From positions 186,001 through 250,000 of the forward strand of contig CAJNOL010000082.1 in NCBI GenBank assembly GCA_905250125.1: DNA of 64,000 bases. Reading direction: 5' to 3'. Shown here one piece after another: positions 30,626 to 41,549 of this stretch (position 1 is its first letter; each line of letters opens with the position of its first letter). A program made the position numbers and the translations under genes. Under the pieces are notes generated by a model. That model searched no databases and was not told the origin of the DNA. It saw only the letters and a program-made list of their open reading frames with translations. The stretch comes from Rotaria sordida (lineage: Eukaryota; Rotifera; Eurotatoria; Philodinida; Philodinidae).

Positions 30626-33600
30626 ATGCCGTCTATAGGAACACTTGCTTTCGATGAATTTGGTCGTCCTGTGCTTATCCTCAAAGGACAAGAATCGAAA
30701 AAACGTCTGTTTGGTATTGAAGCACATAAGGTTCATAATTTTTTAAATATTTATTTCTCATTCTAAAATTGACTTTAAAAAAAAAACAGATTTACATTTT
30801 ATATCAATTAATTTTATCAAAAAGACAAAAACCAATCATTTATTAGTTGTTTTCCTATAAAAAATTTAACGAATGTTCACTTTTTTTTTGTACTTAGAAA
30901 TAAGATACTGCTTGAATAGTTTTAAAAAATTCATTTTTATTTTAGTCTCATATTTTGGCGGGTAAAGCAGTGGCCGATACACTTAAAACATCGTTAGGTC
31001 CACGAGGTAAAAACAAACAGCTGAATTTAATTTTTAATTGATAATATTATATGTTATCTTAAAGGTATGGATAAATGTATGGTATCACCCGATGGTGATA
31101 TAACAATAACAAATGATGGTGCAACAATTCTTAGTATGATGCATGTTGAAAATGAAATTGGAAAATTACTTGTTCAATTATCTAAATCACAAGATGATGA
31201 AATCGGTGATGGAACAACAGGTGTTGTCGGTAAGTTAGATTTTTAATAAACAAACTTAAATATTATTATTGATGATACATAGTTTTGGCTGGTGCATTAC
31301 TTGAACATGCAGAAGCTCTTCTTGATAAAGGCATTCATCCAATTCGTATTGCTGATGGTTATGAATTAGCTGCAAAGATAGCACTCGACCATTTGGATAA
31401 AATTGCTGAAAGTTATCCACTTGATTTAACAAAACTTGATCCATTGATTAATACAGCTATGACAACACTCGGTTCAAAAATGTGAGTTAACATTTATTTA
31501 ATAGGTGATCAGAAAGTATCAAAAGCTACGAGTTGAAATGTTCTTTTCAAATATAGACTTTGAAATTTTGTCTCCATTTTTGTTTGCAAATAATGAAATA
31601 ACCTTTGAAAAATCAGAAAAAAAATTAGTTTGGATGAAACTTGTAGACTGACACTGCTGGTGAACATGTTTGTTCAGTTTGACCTACATAAAAGCATTTT
31701 AGACGTGCTAAAACCTATAGATCGAAACCAAAATTTGAATATGGGCTCAGAAATATAGTGTCTATTTTTGTTCAAGAGTAGCAACGAACTTTTTGAAAGG
31801 CTTGAAAATGGTGAGTCAACAGATTTTTACTTACTCTATAAGTCCCTTTTTGAACATGTTGAAAATTGTCGAAGTTAGTTATTTTGTAGAGCGAACACTT
31901 CTCTACAAAATGTGAGATTGAACTAAACTGTAGTTTTTAACCAAGTGAGACTACAAGCATTTTTTCAAGAACTCGTTTCAGTATAAAACAGTTGTCGATT
32001 TTTCAAAAATGAGTATTTAGGAAAAACAAAAACAATTTCAAATAGTGAATCGTGTAGGATAGCTTGTCATCTACAAGCGAATATATAAATAAAAGTTCTA
32101 AATTTTTAGTTTCGAATCGTAATAGTGAAAATACAAAAATTTTCCGTCTAGACTAATTTTTCGAGACTTTTCAAAGATTATTTTACTACTTGCAAACAAA
32201 GGCTGAGACAAAATTTCAAAGTCTATATTCGAAAAGAGCATTTTAACTCATAGTTTTTGATACTTTCTAGCAGATTAAAAGTAAATAAACATCTTATCTA
32301 AAAAATTTTTCAATTACCCATTATTAAAAAAAAAAGGAAGAAACAAATTCAGTACATATTCTTTTCCTATATTAGTGTTAGTCGATGTCAACGTCAAATG
32401 GCTGAAATAGCCGTCAATGCAATTTTGAATGTCGCTGATATGGAACGACGTGATGTTAATTTTGAACTTATTAAAGTACAAGGAAAAGTAGGTGGTCGTT
32501 TAGAAGATACACTTTTAGTCAAAGGTGTTGTTGTTGATAAAACATTTTCTCATCCACAAATGCCTAAGGTTAGTTTTTATTATCATATTCTTTTGATCTA
32601 ATAGTATTGTATGTTTATAGGAAGTTCGTAATGCTAAAATAGCTATTTTAACATGTCCATTTGAACCACCAAAACCAAAAACTAAACATAAATTAGATAT
32701 AACTAATGTAGAAGATTATAAAAAATTACGTGAATATGAAAAAGAAAAATTTACTGAAATGATTAAATCCGTATGTAAAAACAAAAAACGAAAATTCTTT
32801 AAGATTAATTATTATTATTTTTTTTTGTTGTTGTTATTGTTTCATAGATTAAAGATTCAGGTACTAATTTAGTTATTTGTCAATGGGGTTTTGATGATGA
32901 AGCAAATCATTTACTTCTTTCTCATGAATTACCAGCAGTTCGTTGGGTTGGTGGTCCAGAAATTGAATTAATTGCTATAGCAACTGGTGGTCGTATTGTA
33001 CCACGATTTCAAGAACTTACAGCTGAAAAATTAGGATATGCAGGTTATGTACGTGAACTTAATTTTGGTACAACAAGTGATCATATGTTATGTATTGAAC
33101 AATGTAAAAAATCAAATACATGTACTATCTTTGTTCGTGGTGGTAATAAAATGGTAATTTTTTTATTGTTAACATAGAATTTATCTTTTTTTTTTTGTTT
33201 TCATCGAACTAATATAAAATTTAGATAGTCGAAGAAGCAAAACGTGCATTACATGATGCATTATGCGTTGTACGAAATCTTGTACGTGACAATCGAATTG
33301 TTTATGGTGGTGGTGCATGTGAAATTTCATGTGCTATTGAAGTAGCTAAAGAAGCAAATCAGGTTTGAATAGAAATTTCTATTAAGTTCATTATTGTTTT
33401 TTTCTTTTCATTAGATTCCAACAATTGAACAGTATGCTATTCGAGCATTTGCTGATGCACTTGAATCTGTTCCATTAGCATTAGCTGAAAATAGTGGTTT
33501 TTCACCAATTAAAACTTTATCTGATGTTAAATCACAACAAATTGCAGAAAATAATCCACGATTAGGTGTTGATTGTCTTAATACAGGAACGAATGGTAAG

Positions 33601-33801
33601 TTTTATTTGATATTATTATTATTATTATTATTATTGGTTTTTTTTTGTTGATATTGAAATTGATTTTATTTAGATATGAAAGCACAATTGGTTATTGAAA
33701 CACTTATTGGTAAACGACAACAGATCAGTTTAGCAACACAACTTGTTCGAATGATTCTTAAAATTGATGATATTCGTTTACCCGGCGAATCTGAAGAATG
33801 A
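30626..33801 (+). CDS. CCT5: CCT5, chaperonin TCP-1 epsilon subunit, 10 exons
   Basis: Epsilon subunit of the cytosolic TRiC/CCT chaperonin that folds actin, tubulin and other proteins with ATP. Exons: 30626-30730, 30946-31006, 31065-31229, 31283-31481, 32376-32568, 32621-32770, 32848-33153, 33225-33362, 33415-33595, 33674-33801. They give 541 residues, the same as human CCT5. Hallmarks are the start [15 protein letters not shown], the ATP-binding TNDGATIL and [12 protein letters not shown], the epsilon-specific [64 protein letters not shown] and the C-terminal [15 protein letters not shown]. Every junction keeps the frame. Intron 4 (894 bp) contains a foldback element. CHP1 follows 404 bp downstream on the same strand. 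Confidence 0.97.
31503..32277. repeat. foldback element in CCT5 intron 4
   Basis: The arms 31511-31660 and about 32130-32268 are long inverted repeats. Both contain AGAAAGTATCAAAA, ATATAGACTTTGAAATTTTG and TTTGTTTGCAA when one is reversed. The middle is less similar. It lacks a coding frame and accounts for nearly the whole length of the intron. Confidence 0.8.
33606..33634 (+). repeat. TTA microsatellite in the last CCT5 intron
   Basis: A run of about eight TTA units directly after the intron's donor region. Confidence 0.75.
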
Positions 33802-34170
33802 TAAAACAACAAATGAAATAACGGCATTGAACTTAGTGTGTTTTCTGTGTGTTTTAGGAACATGTTCTTTTTTTTTCTTTCTTTTCACCGCCTAGCGTTT
33901 CTTTTTAATCGAACCCGTTGTTACGCTTTGTTGTTGTTCCTTGTTAATGATCAAAACGTTTGATGACTATTGCATGCCACTATGGTTAATAACAACATTG
34001 ACAAAAAAAAAAAACAAACAAGAAAATAACTGCATTTACAAATCAATTTCATGACGAAAAAAAAAGAGAATATCTGCTTGATCATACTGATATATATGTT
34101 GCTCTGATGTTTGACATAAAAAACTTATGATTTCATTTTACTTCAGGATGAGCTTCTTTCCTTTCGTTGT

Positions 34171-34185
34171 CTCTATTTCTTCTAG
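34171..34185 (+). promoter_or_regulatory. candidate trans-splice acceptor of CHP1
   Basis: CTCTATTTCTTCTAG is followed by ATTAATA. The pyrimidine tract is strong, 19 nt before the ATG and about 380 bp after the CCT5 stop. Confidence 0.6.
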
Positions 34186-34204
34186 ATTAATACTCACTTT
34201 CACA

Positions 34205-36286
34205 ATGGGTTCCAATGCCAGCATTATGCTTCAACAAGAAGATTTGCAGAATATATGTCAAGAGACAGGTTGGTCAACGATGCTAGGAACCTAACAGGAA
34301 TATTAATCATAGAAGACATAAAAGTGTACGAAAGACTTCTTAATTCTATTGCTTAGTAGCATAATCAGATAGACACTCAACCTTTCACTTACAAACTGTT
34401 GAATTTCGCTTAAAAATGGAATTGACACTCTTCTAGAAACATTATCAGAGAGTTTTCGTCCTCTTTACAGACATGATCAAGAGACTAAACTTCCCCTACA
34501 ACATTTTTTTTCCTTACACCACTCATGTGGCTTTTGTTGTATGAATGAGTAAGTGTGTATGAGACGTATATCTTTGCGCTGAATATTCTAGGGAAAAACT
34601 TGTCAATGGAACCCCATTGGGGCTGAAATGTAGCACTCACATGATTTCTCTAGCCTCATTGTACTAATAAAATATACGTAACGTGAAAAATCTCTAGCAG
34701 TCGATCGTTATTTTTCAAGGATAATCAATAGCCATAAAGACGATCTATGATATTTATTTCTACATTTCGAATTGAATTTTTTTCTTTTCTTCACTCTAAC
34801 GCACTATTATATGTCTCGATAAGCTCACAAATACTGATATTGATTATTTTCCAAAGTTACAATTTGATCAATTCACGCTTTTTATGTTGATCATATGACG
34901 AATGTGGTAAATCAATGCATCACTACCTATCATCCTCGACATCTTGACTATAAATTTTTATTTGTGCAAAAATTAAAGACTGCATTATGTACAACATTTA
35001 CAAGCATATTCTGGTCATTCAAATTTCAACGAAAGCTGTGGAATGTTCTAGAATAGTCGAAGTCTTATCTTTAATGCTGTTCAGCACCTTTTTTCATTGC
35101 TAAGGAACTCTGAGAAAGGAGTCTGACATCTATTGTTCTCGGTAGCTAAGGTTTCTAATAGGAGCTAGGAGCAGTAAAACTTCGATCAATAACCTTTAGC
35201 ACTGATTGCTACTGTTTGTAATGCGGAATGGAAGGAAGGGGAGTGGGCAACCGCAAAGCTTTGGCTTAAAACTTACACTCTCTATGTTCTTCGAAAATGT
35301 ATACGAGTTCCATGATAAACAATTTACAACTTAGAATATAATTTTATTGTATTTGTATTTCTTTAAAAGCGTTCTTTTATATTCAATGCTTATTCATCAT
35401 CAATGATTTTAACTTGCCGATCATTTTTCATATCCTATTGACTTTATTCTCGTTTGAAGTTTTTTTATACATTTTCCTATCAGTTTGATTGTGTAAATAA
35501 TAAAAAAGAGAACTATAAATCCGTAGACTTAATTTCATTGATTCAAGTTCTTTGAGAAAAAAACCCAGATTTTTCTAGTCTAATAATTTTTGTCATAGGT
35601 TTCACTACCAAAGAAGTACAACGTTTATACAGTCGTTTTAAAACCTTGGATAAACGTGATTGTGGATTTTTAATACGTGAAGATCTCTTGTGTATTCCAG
35701 AAGTAATTAATAAAAATTTTATATTTTTTCATTAAGTATATCTTTGTTTTTATATATATTCAGGTAAATATCAATCCGTTAGGAGAACGTTTAATTGATG
35801 TTATTGTGGAAGATTATGGTGAAAATAATAAAATTAATTTTAAACAATTTATTTTTCTTCTTGCTACATTTCGTCGTGGAAAAACAAAATCAACAACAGA
35901 ATTTAATACTCGTAACAGTAAACTTAAATTTTTATTTGATGTAAGTGATTATAAAACAAAAATTGATTAGTAAAAAAAAAAGTTTCACGTTTACATTCAG
36001 ATGTATGATAGAAATCATGACATGAAAATTGATCGAACTGAATTATTAGAAGTTCTTAAAATGATGGTCGGTGGAAATATTCATGATGATCAAATTGCAA
36101 CAATTGCTGATCATACCATTGGAGAATTAGTAATTATAACAAAACAAGAATGAAGAAATTCAAAGTTTTTACTTATTTTTGTTTTAGGATAATGACGGTG
36201 ATAGTTCGATAACATTTGAAGAATTTTGTGAAACACTCTCACGTATTGATGCCGATGATAAGATGAGCATGAAATTTTTAAGTTAA
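34205..36286 (+). CDS. CHP1: CHP1-type calcineurin B homologous protein, 5 exons
   Basis: A small EF-hand protein that, in animals, binds and stabilises Na+/H+ exchangers and acts in membrane traffic. Exons 34205-34268, 35599-35702, 35764-35940, 36001-36129 and 36188-36286 give 190 residues (human CHP1 195). The start MGSNAS is an N-myristoylation signal. TRLYSRF-like KEVQRLYSRF and INPLGERLID match the family. EF-hand 3 (residues 118-129, DRNHDMKIDRTE) and EF-hand 4 (159-170, DNDGDSSITFEE) keep all calcium-binding positions. EF-hands 1 and 2 are degenerate, as in human CHP1. The end (KMSMKFL) also matches. Intron 1 is 1330 bp, which is why the first exon is easy to miss. CHP2 and calcineurin B are the alternatives, but this pattern fits CHP1 best. 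Confidence 0.93.
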
Positions 36287-38399
36287 ATACAACAACTAAA
36301 TGTGAAACAAAATTTTTATTCTTCATTTCAAACATTTCATGTCAACTGACATTTTTCATATTTATTTATTTTATTTTATTTTTTTTGTAATATTATCTAT
36401 TGATCAATATGATCATCATTGTGGCAATTTATATAGCGTATAGATGCGTCGTTTTAATATGGTTGTTTGTTTTCTTTTTAAACGGATTGTTGTAATCAAG
36501 CATGTACGCGTATAAGCTGTGTATAAGATACATTTCCTTTTTGTTTTTGTGATTGTCACTATTTATTAAATGATGATATTTATTAGAATAAAAAAAGAAA
36601 ATATAAAACAATATTCCAACAAATATTTTTTGAATATTCTTATTCTTTTTATTTTTCTCTATTTGAAATAAATCATCAAAGATGTTTAACAGAGTAATAA
36701 TTATTGTATTTTGGTTTAATTGGTTTTTTTTATTCTACATAGGACATAGCATTTAATCAAAGATTAGTTGAAAAAGTTTTCAACAAATGTCTTCAAACAA
36801 ATCGATTACGCGTAGTTAAGTATGGCTGCTAGAGTCTGTCGGGTTCGAGTTCGAGAATTTTGGATCCGAAGGGCTCTGATGTCTACTAGCTCAAATACTT
36901 GCTGAAATAAACACTTGATTTACTCTTTCTTGTCGGCTTTTATTTATTAAAATCAGTAGTTGCGGTGTGCCCTAAATATTCGGTCTATAAAAAGACAACA
37001 AAGTCAGGATTATATATTTTCATAATAAGATTATAGCTTCGTTTTTTCTATCGGGATATGTTATTGATTCATTTAATTCTTTGAAGACCAACCTACAGAA
37101 TTCTATACGTTTTTTTTTTAGAGTTTCTTAATTTTTGAATACCTTGTGAACGAAAGAAAGATATAAAAATGTGACGATGTATTTTTGTCGGCTGATCTTA
37201 AATATACTATTCATTTTGCTTGTAAGTATATTGGAAGCGAAAAAGATGCAAAATAAATGAAATGACTTGAGGATTCAGATGAGTATGAAGTCTTTTTGAA
37301 AATATTTAACCCACGGGTATCCTCGTCCTACATTTTAATAATTATATTTTTATATGATTATGACAGACATTAACCATAAAACATATAGCAGAATGGATGA
37401 TTCTTAGTTTCTCACGCTTATCTCCCTATGTATGTTTCAATAGTGCATGTTTATTTTCAATGAATTACTCGAATCATATACTAGTTAATCATCATACTTT
37501 TATAAATAGTCGAAAGACATTTTAGGGTATCTAGTGCAATTTTGATGTGGAAATAATATTCTTCAGATGAGTTTTGAATGTATTTGTACGAAGGTCTCAA
37601 ACTTTAAAAGTGGTGTGCAATGGTAAAATATCTGAATTTCAGAAACTATTGAGAGCTAACAGTTCAGTTTCATATTGTAGAAAGAGGACCGTCAATGTTA
37701 CATTTAAGTAAAAAGTCTTCATTTCTCTTGACTCAAAAGTTATCTGTATTTTATGGTGAAAGAAATAAGATCACATAAATTCAAAAGTACTTAGCTATCA
37801 TGGTCGAGTAATGGGACTCAAAGAGTCAATTTATCATAGTAGGCATTTGTATAAAAGTCAATACTTCAGACGAACGTTCTCTAAAGTCATTTTCACATTC
37901 GCTATGATGATAAAGATATAGAGTCTACAGCTTGAACAACAATTCATTTAAAATTTAAGACAGATGTAAATCATAATTGAATGAAAAATGAAAGCTATCA
38001 TTTGTTACACATTGTAAAAATATGATAAATCGTTAATATATTATTTGTATAAAATATGTCCATATTGAATTAATATTTCGACAAGAATTTATTTTGTGAT
38101 ATTTTTTATACTGATAAAAAATATGTGAACAATATGGTGGAAATGTTTCAAGAAGCTAATGCATTCATATTATGTTATGCGAGAGCACTGTCCATTGAAA
38201 AATGTTTGACTGTTCTTGATATAAACTACAGGTTTGTCGTAACGAAGAAAAATTCCAAAAAACAAATTTAATAATTAAAACAATAAAAAAAGATCGAATG
38301 TCATTATTACTTAGCAGTCTTAGTTCTTTATCTCAAGCATTGACCTTAGAATCAAGACTTCGCCCGTGAATAACAAAATAAAGAATAAATCTTCTAAAA
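36287..38399. other. intergenic region
   Basis: No gene recognised in 2.1 kb. A GC-richer segment near 36826-36890 (CTAGAGTCTGTCGGGTTCGA) resembles a piece of SRRT intron 5 near 45635 and may be a dispersed repeat. Confidence 0.5.
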
Positions 38400-38725
38400 G
38401 AGTTTTCCATGGCTAATCGCCAACCGATTCGGCAACCACGTCCAAATTCAGTGAAACTTACAGGAGTTGTAGATCTTTTTGAACTGATCATTTCGACAAT
38501 AAAATGTTTAAGATTAGACTCCATTTTCATAAAGATAGAGGTCAAATACTATTGATGCCTTTTGTGTTTTCGGGCACGAATCTTTATCAAAATACAGTCT
38601 AATCTTAAAGATTTTATTACCAAAATGATCAGTACAAAAAGCGCTACAAATCCTGAAAGTTTCACTGGATTTAGATGTGGTTGTCGGATAGTCCTGGTGA
38701 CATCCAGTGGATTCACTCAAACACA
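38400..38725. repeat. intergenic foldback element
   Basis: The arms about 38405-38545 and 38575-38720 are inverted copies. Both contain CAACCAC, AGTGAAACTT.CAGGA, ACTGATCATTT and TTTAAGATTAGACT once one is reversed. The two short minus-strand frames here are only translations of the arms. Confidence 0.8.
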
Positions 38726-38931
38726 TTAAATTCCACGTAGTTCTTTATTTTCAATTATTGTGATTCTTTTTTTTTTTTGTTAGCTGCCTCTTTTTCTTCT
38801 AGACATAAAATTCTTTTTATGTTTAATCAATGAGACTGATCTTATTTACTGAGTTGTTAATAAAAATGTATGCAAGCACAAAAGAATAACTATGAGTATA
38901 TTATAACAAAATGAAAAACTGCTAGAAAGTT

Positions 38932-39324
38932 TTAATTGTTTGTTGTTGATTTCTTTTTTGATTTTTTACTATTATTAGTGTTGCTTGTTGATGATGGTCC
39001 ATTAATAAAATTGAGCAATTCATCTATATTTTTATCACCTTGATGACCTGGGATGAGTTCAGTACGTGTTACATCTTGTTTTTGAGTTTTCTTAGCCTTT
39101 CGTTTCATTAACATTTCATTTTTGGCACCTGTTGCCGATGAATGTTCATCAGTTTGATCAAAAAATAATGGATGATGATGATGATGAGATGGATCATTAC
39201 ATGAATGAGAATGTTGATGAGATGAAGAGGCATCATATATTGGTACACTTTTTGTTGTTGATGCCTGTTGATCAACTGATGTCATAGTATTGTCGTTTGT
39301 ATTTTCAATATTTGTTGAAGCCAT
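38932..39324 (-). CDS. His-rich, Lys-tailed unknown protein
   Basis: 130 residues in a single exon, family not recognised with confidence. From the N-terminus it has a Ser/Thr/Asn-rich stretch, a His-rich patch (SSHQHSHSC...PSHHHHHP, about 34-52), a basic segment (MKRKAKKTQK), the most conserved-looking part GHQGDKNIDELLNFINGP (about 93-110), and a Lys-rich tail. The NIDELLNFI block followed by a basic tail is weakly reminiscent of FAM193-type proteins, but I would not name it on that. A candidate acceptor AG followed by AT lies 7 nt upstream of the ATG, which supports it being a real, expressed gene. Confidence 0.65.
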   Translation of the reverse strand: MASTNIENTNDNTMTSVDQQASTTKSVPIYDASSSHQHSHSCNDPSHHHHHPLFFDQTDEHSSATGAKNEMLMKRKAKKTQKQDVTRTELIPGHQGDKNIDELLNFINGPSSTSNTNNSKKSKKKSTTNN

Positions 39325-39331
39325 TGATTAT

Positions 39332-39340
39332 CTAAAATTT
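39332..39340 (-). promoter_or_regulatory. candidate trans-splice acceptor of the His-rich gene
   Basis: On the minus strand, AAATTTTAG is followed by ATAATC, with the ATG 7 nt further on. Confidence 0.45.
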
Positions 39341-39418
39341 AAAATTGAATATTTATTCATTGCTAGAGAAAAATTCTAAATTCCTGAAATCATACAATAC
39401 TAACAAAACGAACTAGTA

Positions 39419-41549
39419 TCACAAATTTTTTCTAAGTATTAACAATGTTTTTTTTGCTATTCCTCTCATTGCTATTGTTGGAATGTTTACATCAAACAAA
39501 ACATATAATTCAAAATAATCTTGTTCTCTAAGAAAATAACATTTATGTTCAATTTGATCATCTTCATCATTTATCATATACATTTCATTCATTTTTACTT
39601 CATTTTTTATATTATCAAATAATAATAATTGTTCTGTATTCATTCGAACTATTTCCATATAAAATTGTTTTAAAAGTCCATAACGATGTTTTTTAATCGT
39701 TTTCGATAATGATATATTACTTTTTATTGGTTCTAATGTACTAACACAAAAATGTGTTTGTCGATTAATATATAAAAGTGCTTGAATATTATGATCGAAA
39801 ACAATATTATCATGAAATGAACGTGGATATAAAAGACTATTTAAATTTTGTATATGTTCTGTTTGTAAATGACAATATCGATCAACAACACTTTCAAATT
39901 CACTCATTTTTGGTGTTGTTGAACAAAGTATTGATACATATATTTGACCAAGTAATCGAATAGAAAGTAAACGATAATTATGTGAACGATCAATTGAATC
40001 AAGATAAACAGGCATATCACGAACAGTTGGTAAAATATCATTTGAATAATCATTTAATGCAATAAGAAGTGTTAAAACATATTGTTCAGCTTGAGTTAAA
40101 CGTGACCATCCTGTACTTGATACAATTATACGATTTGATAATGTTATACAAACATGTTCACATTTTAAATGATCAGATATTTGTTTTAAACATGAATATA
40201 TTATACTAGAATATTGAAAATAGACTTTCAAAAATAATTTACTAAAAATCATTATATAAAATAAGAGATTTAATTTAATACACATTATAACGGATGACTT
40301 ATAAAAAATGTTTCCTCTCTCACAAGAGAACATTTCAAGGTATCCGCATCCTTTTGAACTGATATTTTCCTCATAGGTAGGTCTTAGTGAGCTATAAAAA
40401 TCCTTCAAAGACTTTCCACCCATAGGCGTTTCTTGCTGAGTTTTGTAATTGTTCAAATGTTTTCCATGCACGCGAAAGTAATGATAAATACTTTTTGATG
40501 ACTATTAAAAGATAGGAGACTGTAAATCTTTTTGAGAATGAACTTAAGAAGATGAACAGTTTATGTTCTAATGAAAATAATACTGAAGAAAAAAAAACCT
40601 TGAAAGTTCCATTTAGTTCATTCTCAAAAAGACCTACAATCTTCTATCTTTTTTGAAACTTTGTATATTTGGGCATCTTTGACGGTTTTTCGCTTTTGAT
40701 TCTATAGAAGAGAATTTTTTTTTTTTTTTTTTTGAAAAACAAATTTCAGGAATACTTTTTCTAGATATGAAAGATGATCATATATATAAAGTTCTAATGA
40801 AATTTTAGCAATTTCTATATTATTAGTTAATAATAATGGTCATTTGTTCAAATAATTAAGTCTTCAACTCTTCTAAAGATTATACATTAGAAAAATGCAA
40901 AAGTCCTTGATAAAATTTAAGTGAACAATGAAAATTTTTAGAATCCGTTATGTTTATTATTTTTTTTCTCCATTAACTTCAATAAATAAGAAATTCATAA
41001 GAATTGTTCAATAGTTATTCAAACTTACTTTCGATCAAAACCACAAAGTGTATCAGCACATTGAGTTATATCTCCAAATGAAAATGTACGTTCATCATTT
41101 AGAATAGCATCAACATAATATTTAACTAAATTTAAATCATTTTCTAATTTTTGTGGATTTGTTTGACTTATTTTATCAATATATTCATATCCAATAATCA
41201 TATTAAATAATGTTCGTAATAAAACTAATTTATATTGTGTACATTCATTTGGTATATCATATTCTGTTGGTTCTAATAAACACATTAATAAATGATCATT
41301 ATATTCATAAAAATGTATTGTACAATCATCTGTATGACATGAACGAAGTTGAATACCAAATTTTGTTGAAAATGTATAAGAACTTGTTAAAATTCCAATT
41401 AAAGCAAGTGGAATTTGATTATCTGATGGTCGTTCTAATAAATTTAATATCATTTCAGGAGAATGTTCATTTCGTTCAAGAATATTTGTTGAACGAACAA
41501 GTAATGGATGACCATTATTTGTATTAACAAATACTAAACAATAAGCCAT
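39419..41549 (-). CDS. FUZ: FUZ (fuzzy), CPLANE planar polarity/ciliogenesis protein, 2 exons
   Basis: Homologue of the planar cell polarity effector Fuzzy, a longin-fold protein of the CPLANE complex needed for cilium building. Exons 41029-41549 and 39419-40205 join to 435 residues (human 418). The N-terminal part has AYCLVFVNTNNGHPLLVRS, LALIGILTSSY and DITQCADTLCGF, matching the human LPFSVIGSL..DLTQCVDCVI region. Across the junction, the spacing from CADT to STGWSRL equals the human spacing residue for residue. The C-terminal part has MPVYLDSIDRSHNYRLLSIRLL and ILRKNL. I chose the ATG at 41549 because the family starts just before this strand; the open frame upstream is AT-rich and not family-like. 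The same holds for the frame upstream of 40205, which is intron. The 823 bp intron carries a hairpin. Confidence 0.88.
40508..40655. repeat. hairpin-forming inverted repeat in the FUZ intron
   Basis: The arms of about 37 bp (40508-40544 and about 40615-40652) share CTTTTTGAGAATGAACT and AGATAG after reversal, separated by about 70 bp. It is much smaller than the other foldback elements. Confidence 0.7.

Noticed and set aside
36840..36880. GGGTTCGAGTTCGAG, tRNA T-arm-like
   Set aside because: No matching stem, acceptor or anticodon arms around it.
40206..40471. N-terminal extension of the second FUZ exon frame
   Set aside because: A clear acceptor TTCTAG at 40206-40211 joins in phase with the upstream FUZ exon and gives exact family spacing; the extension is intron sequence.
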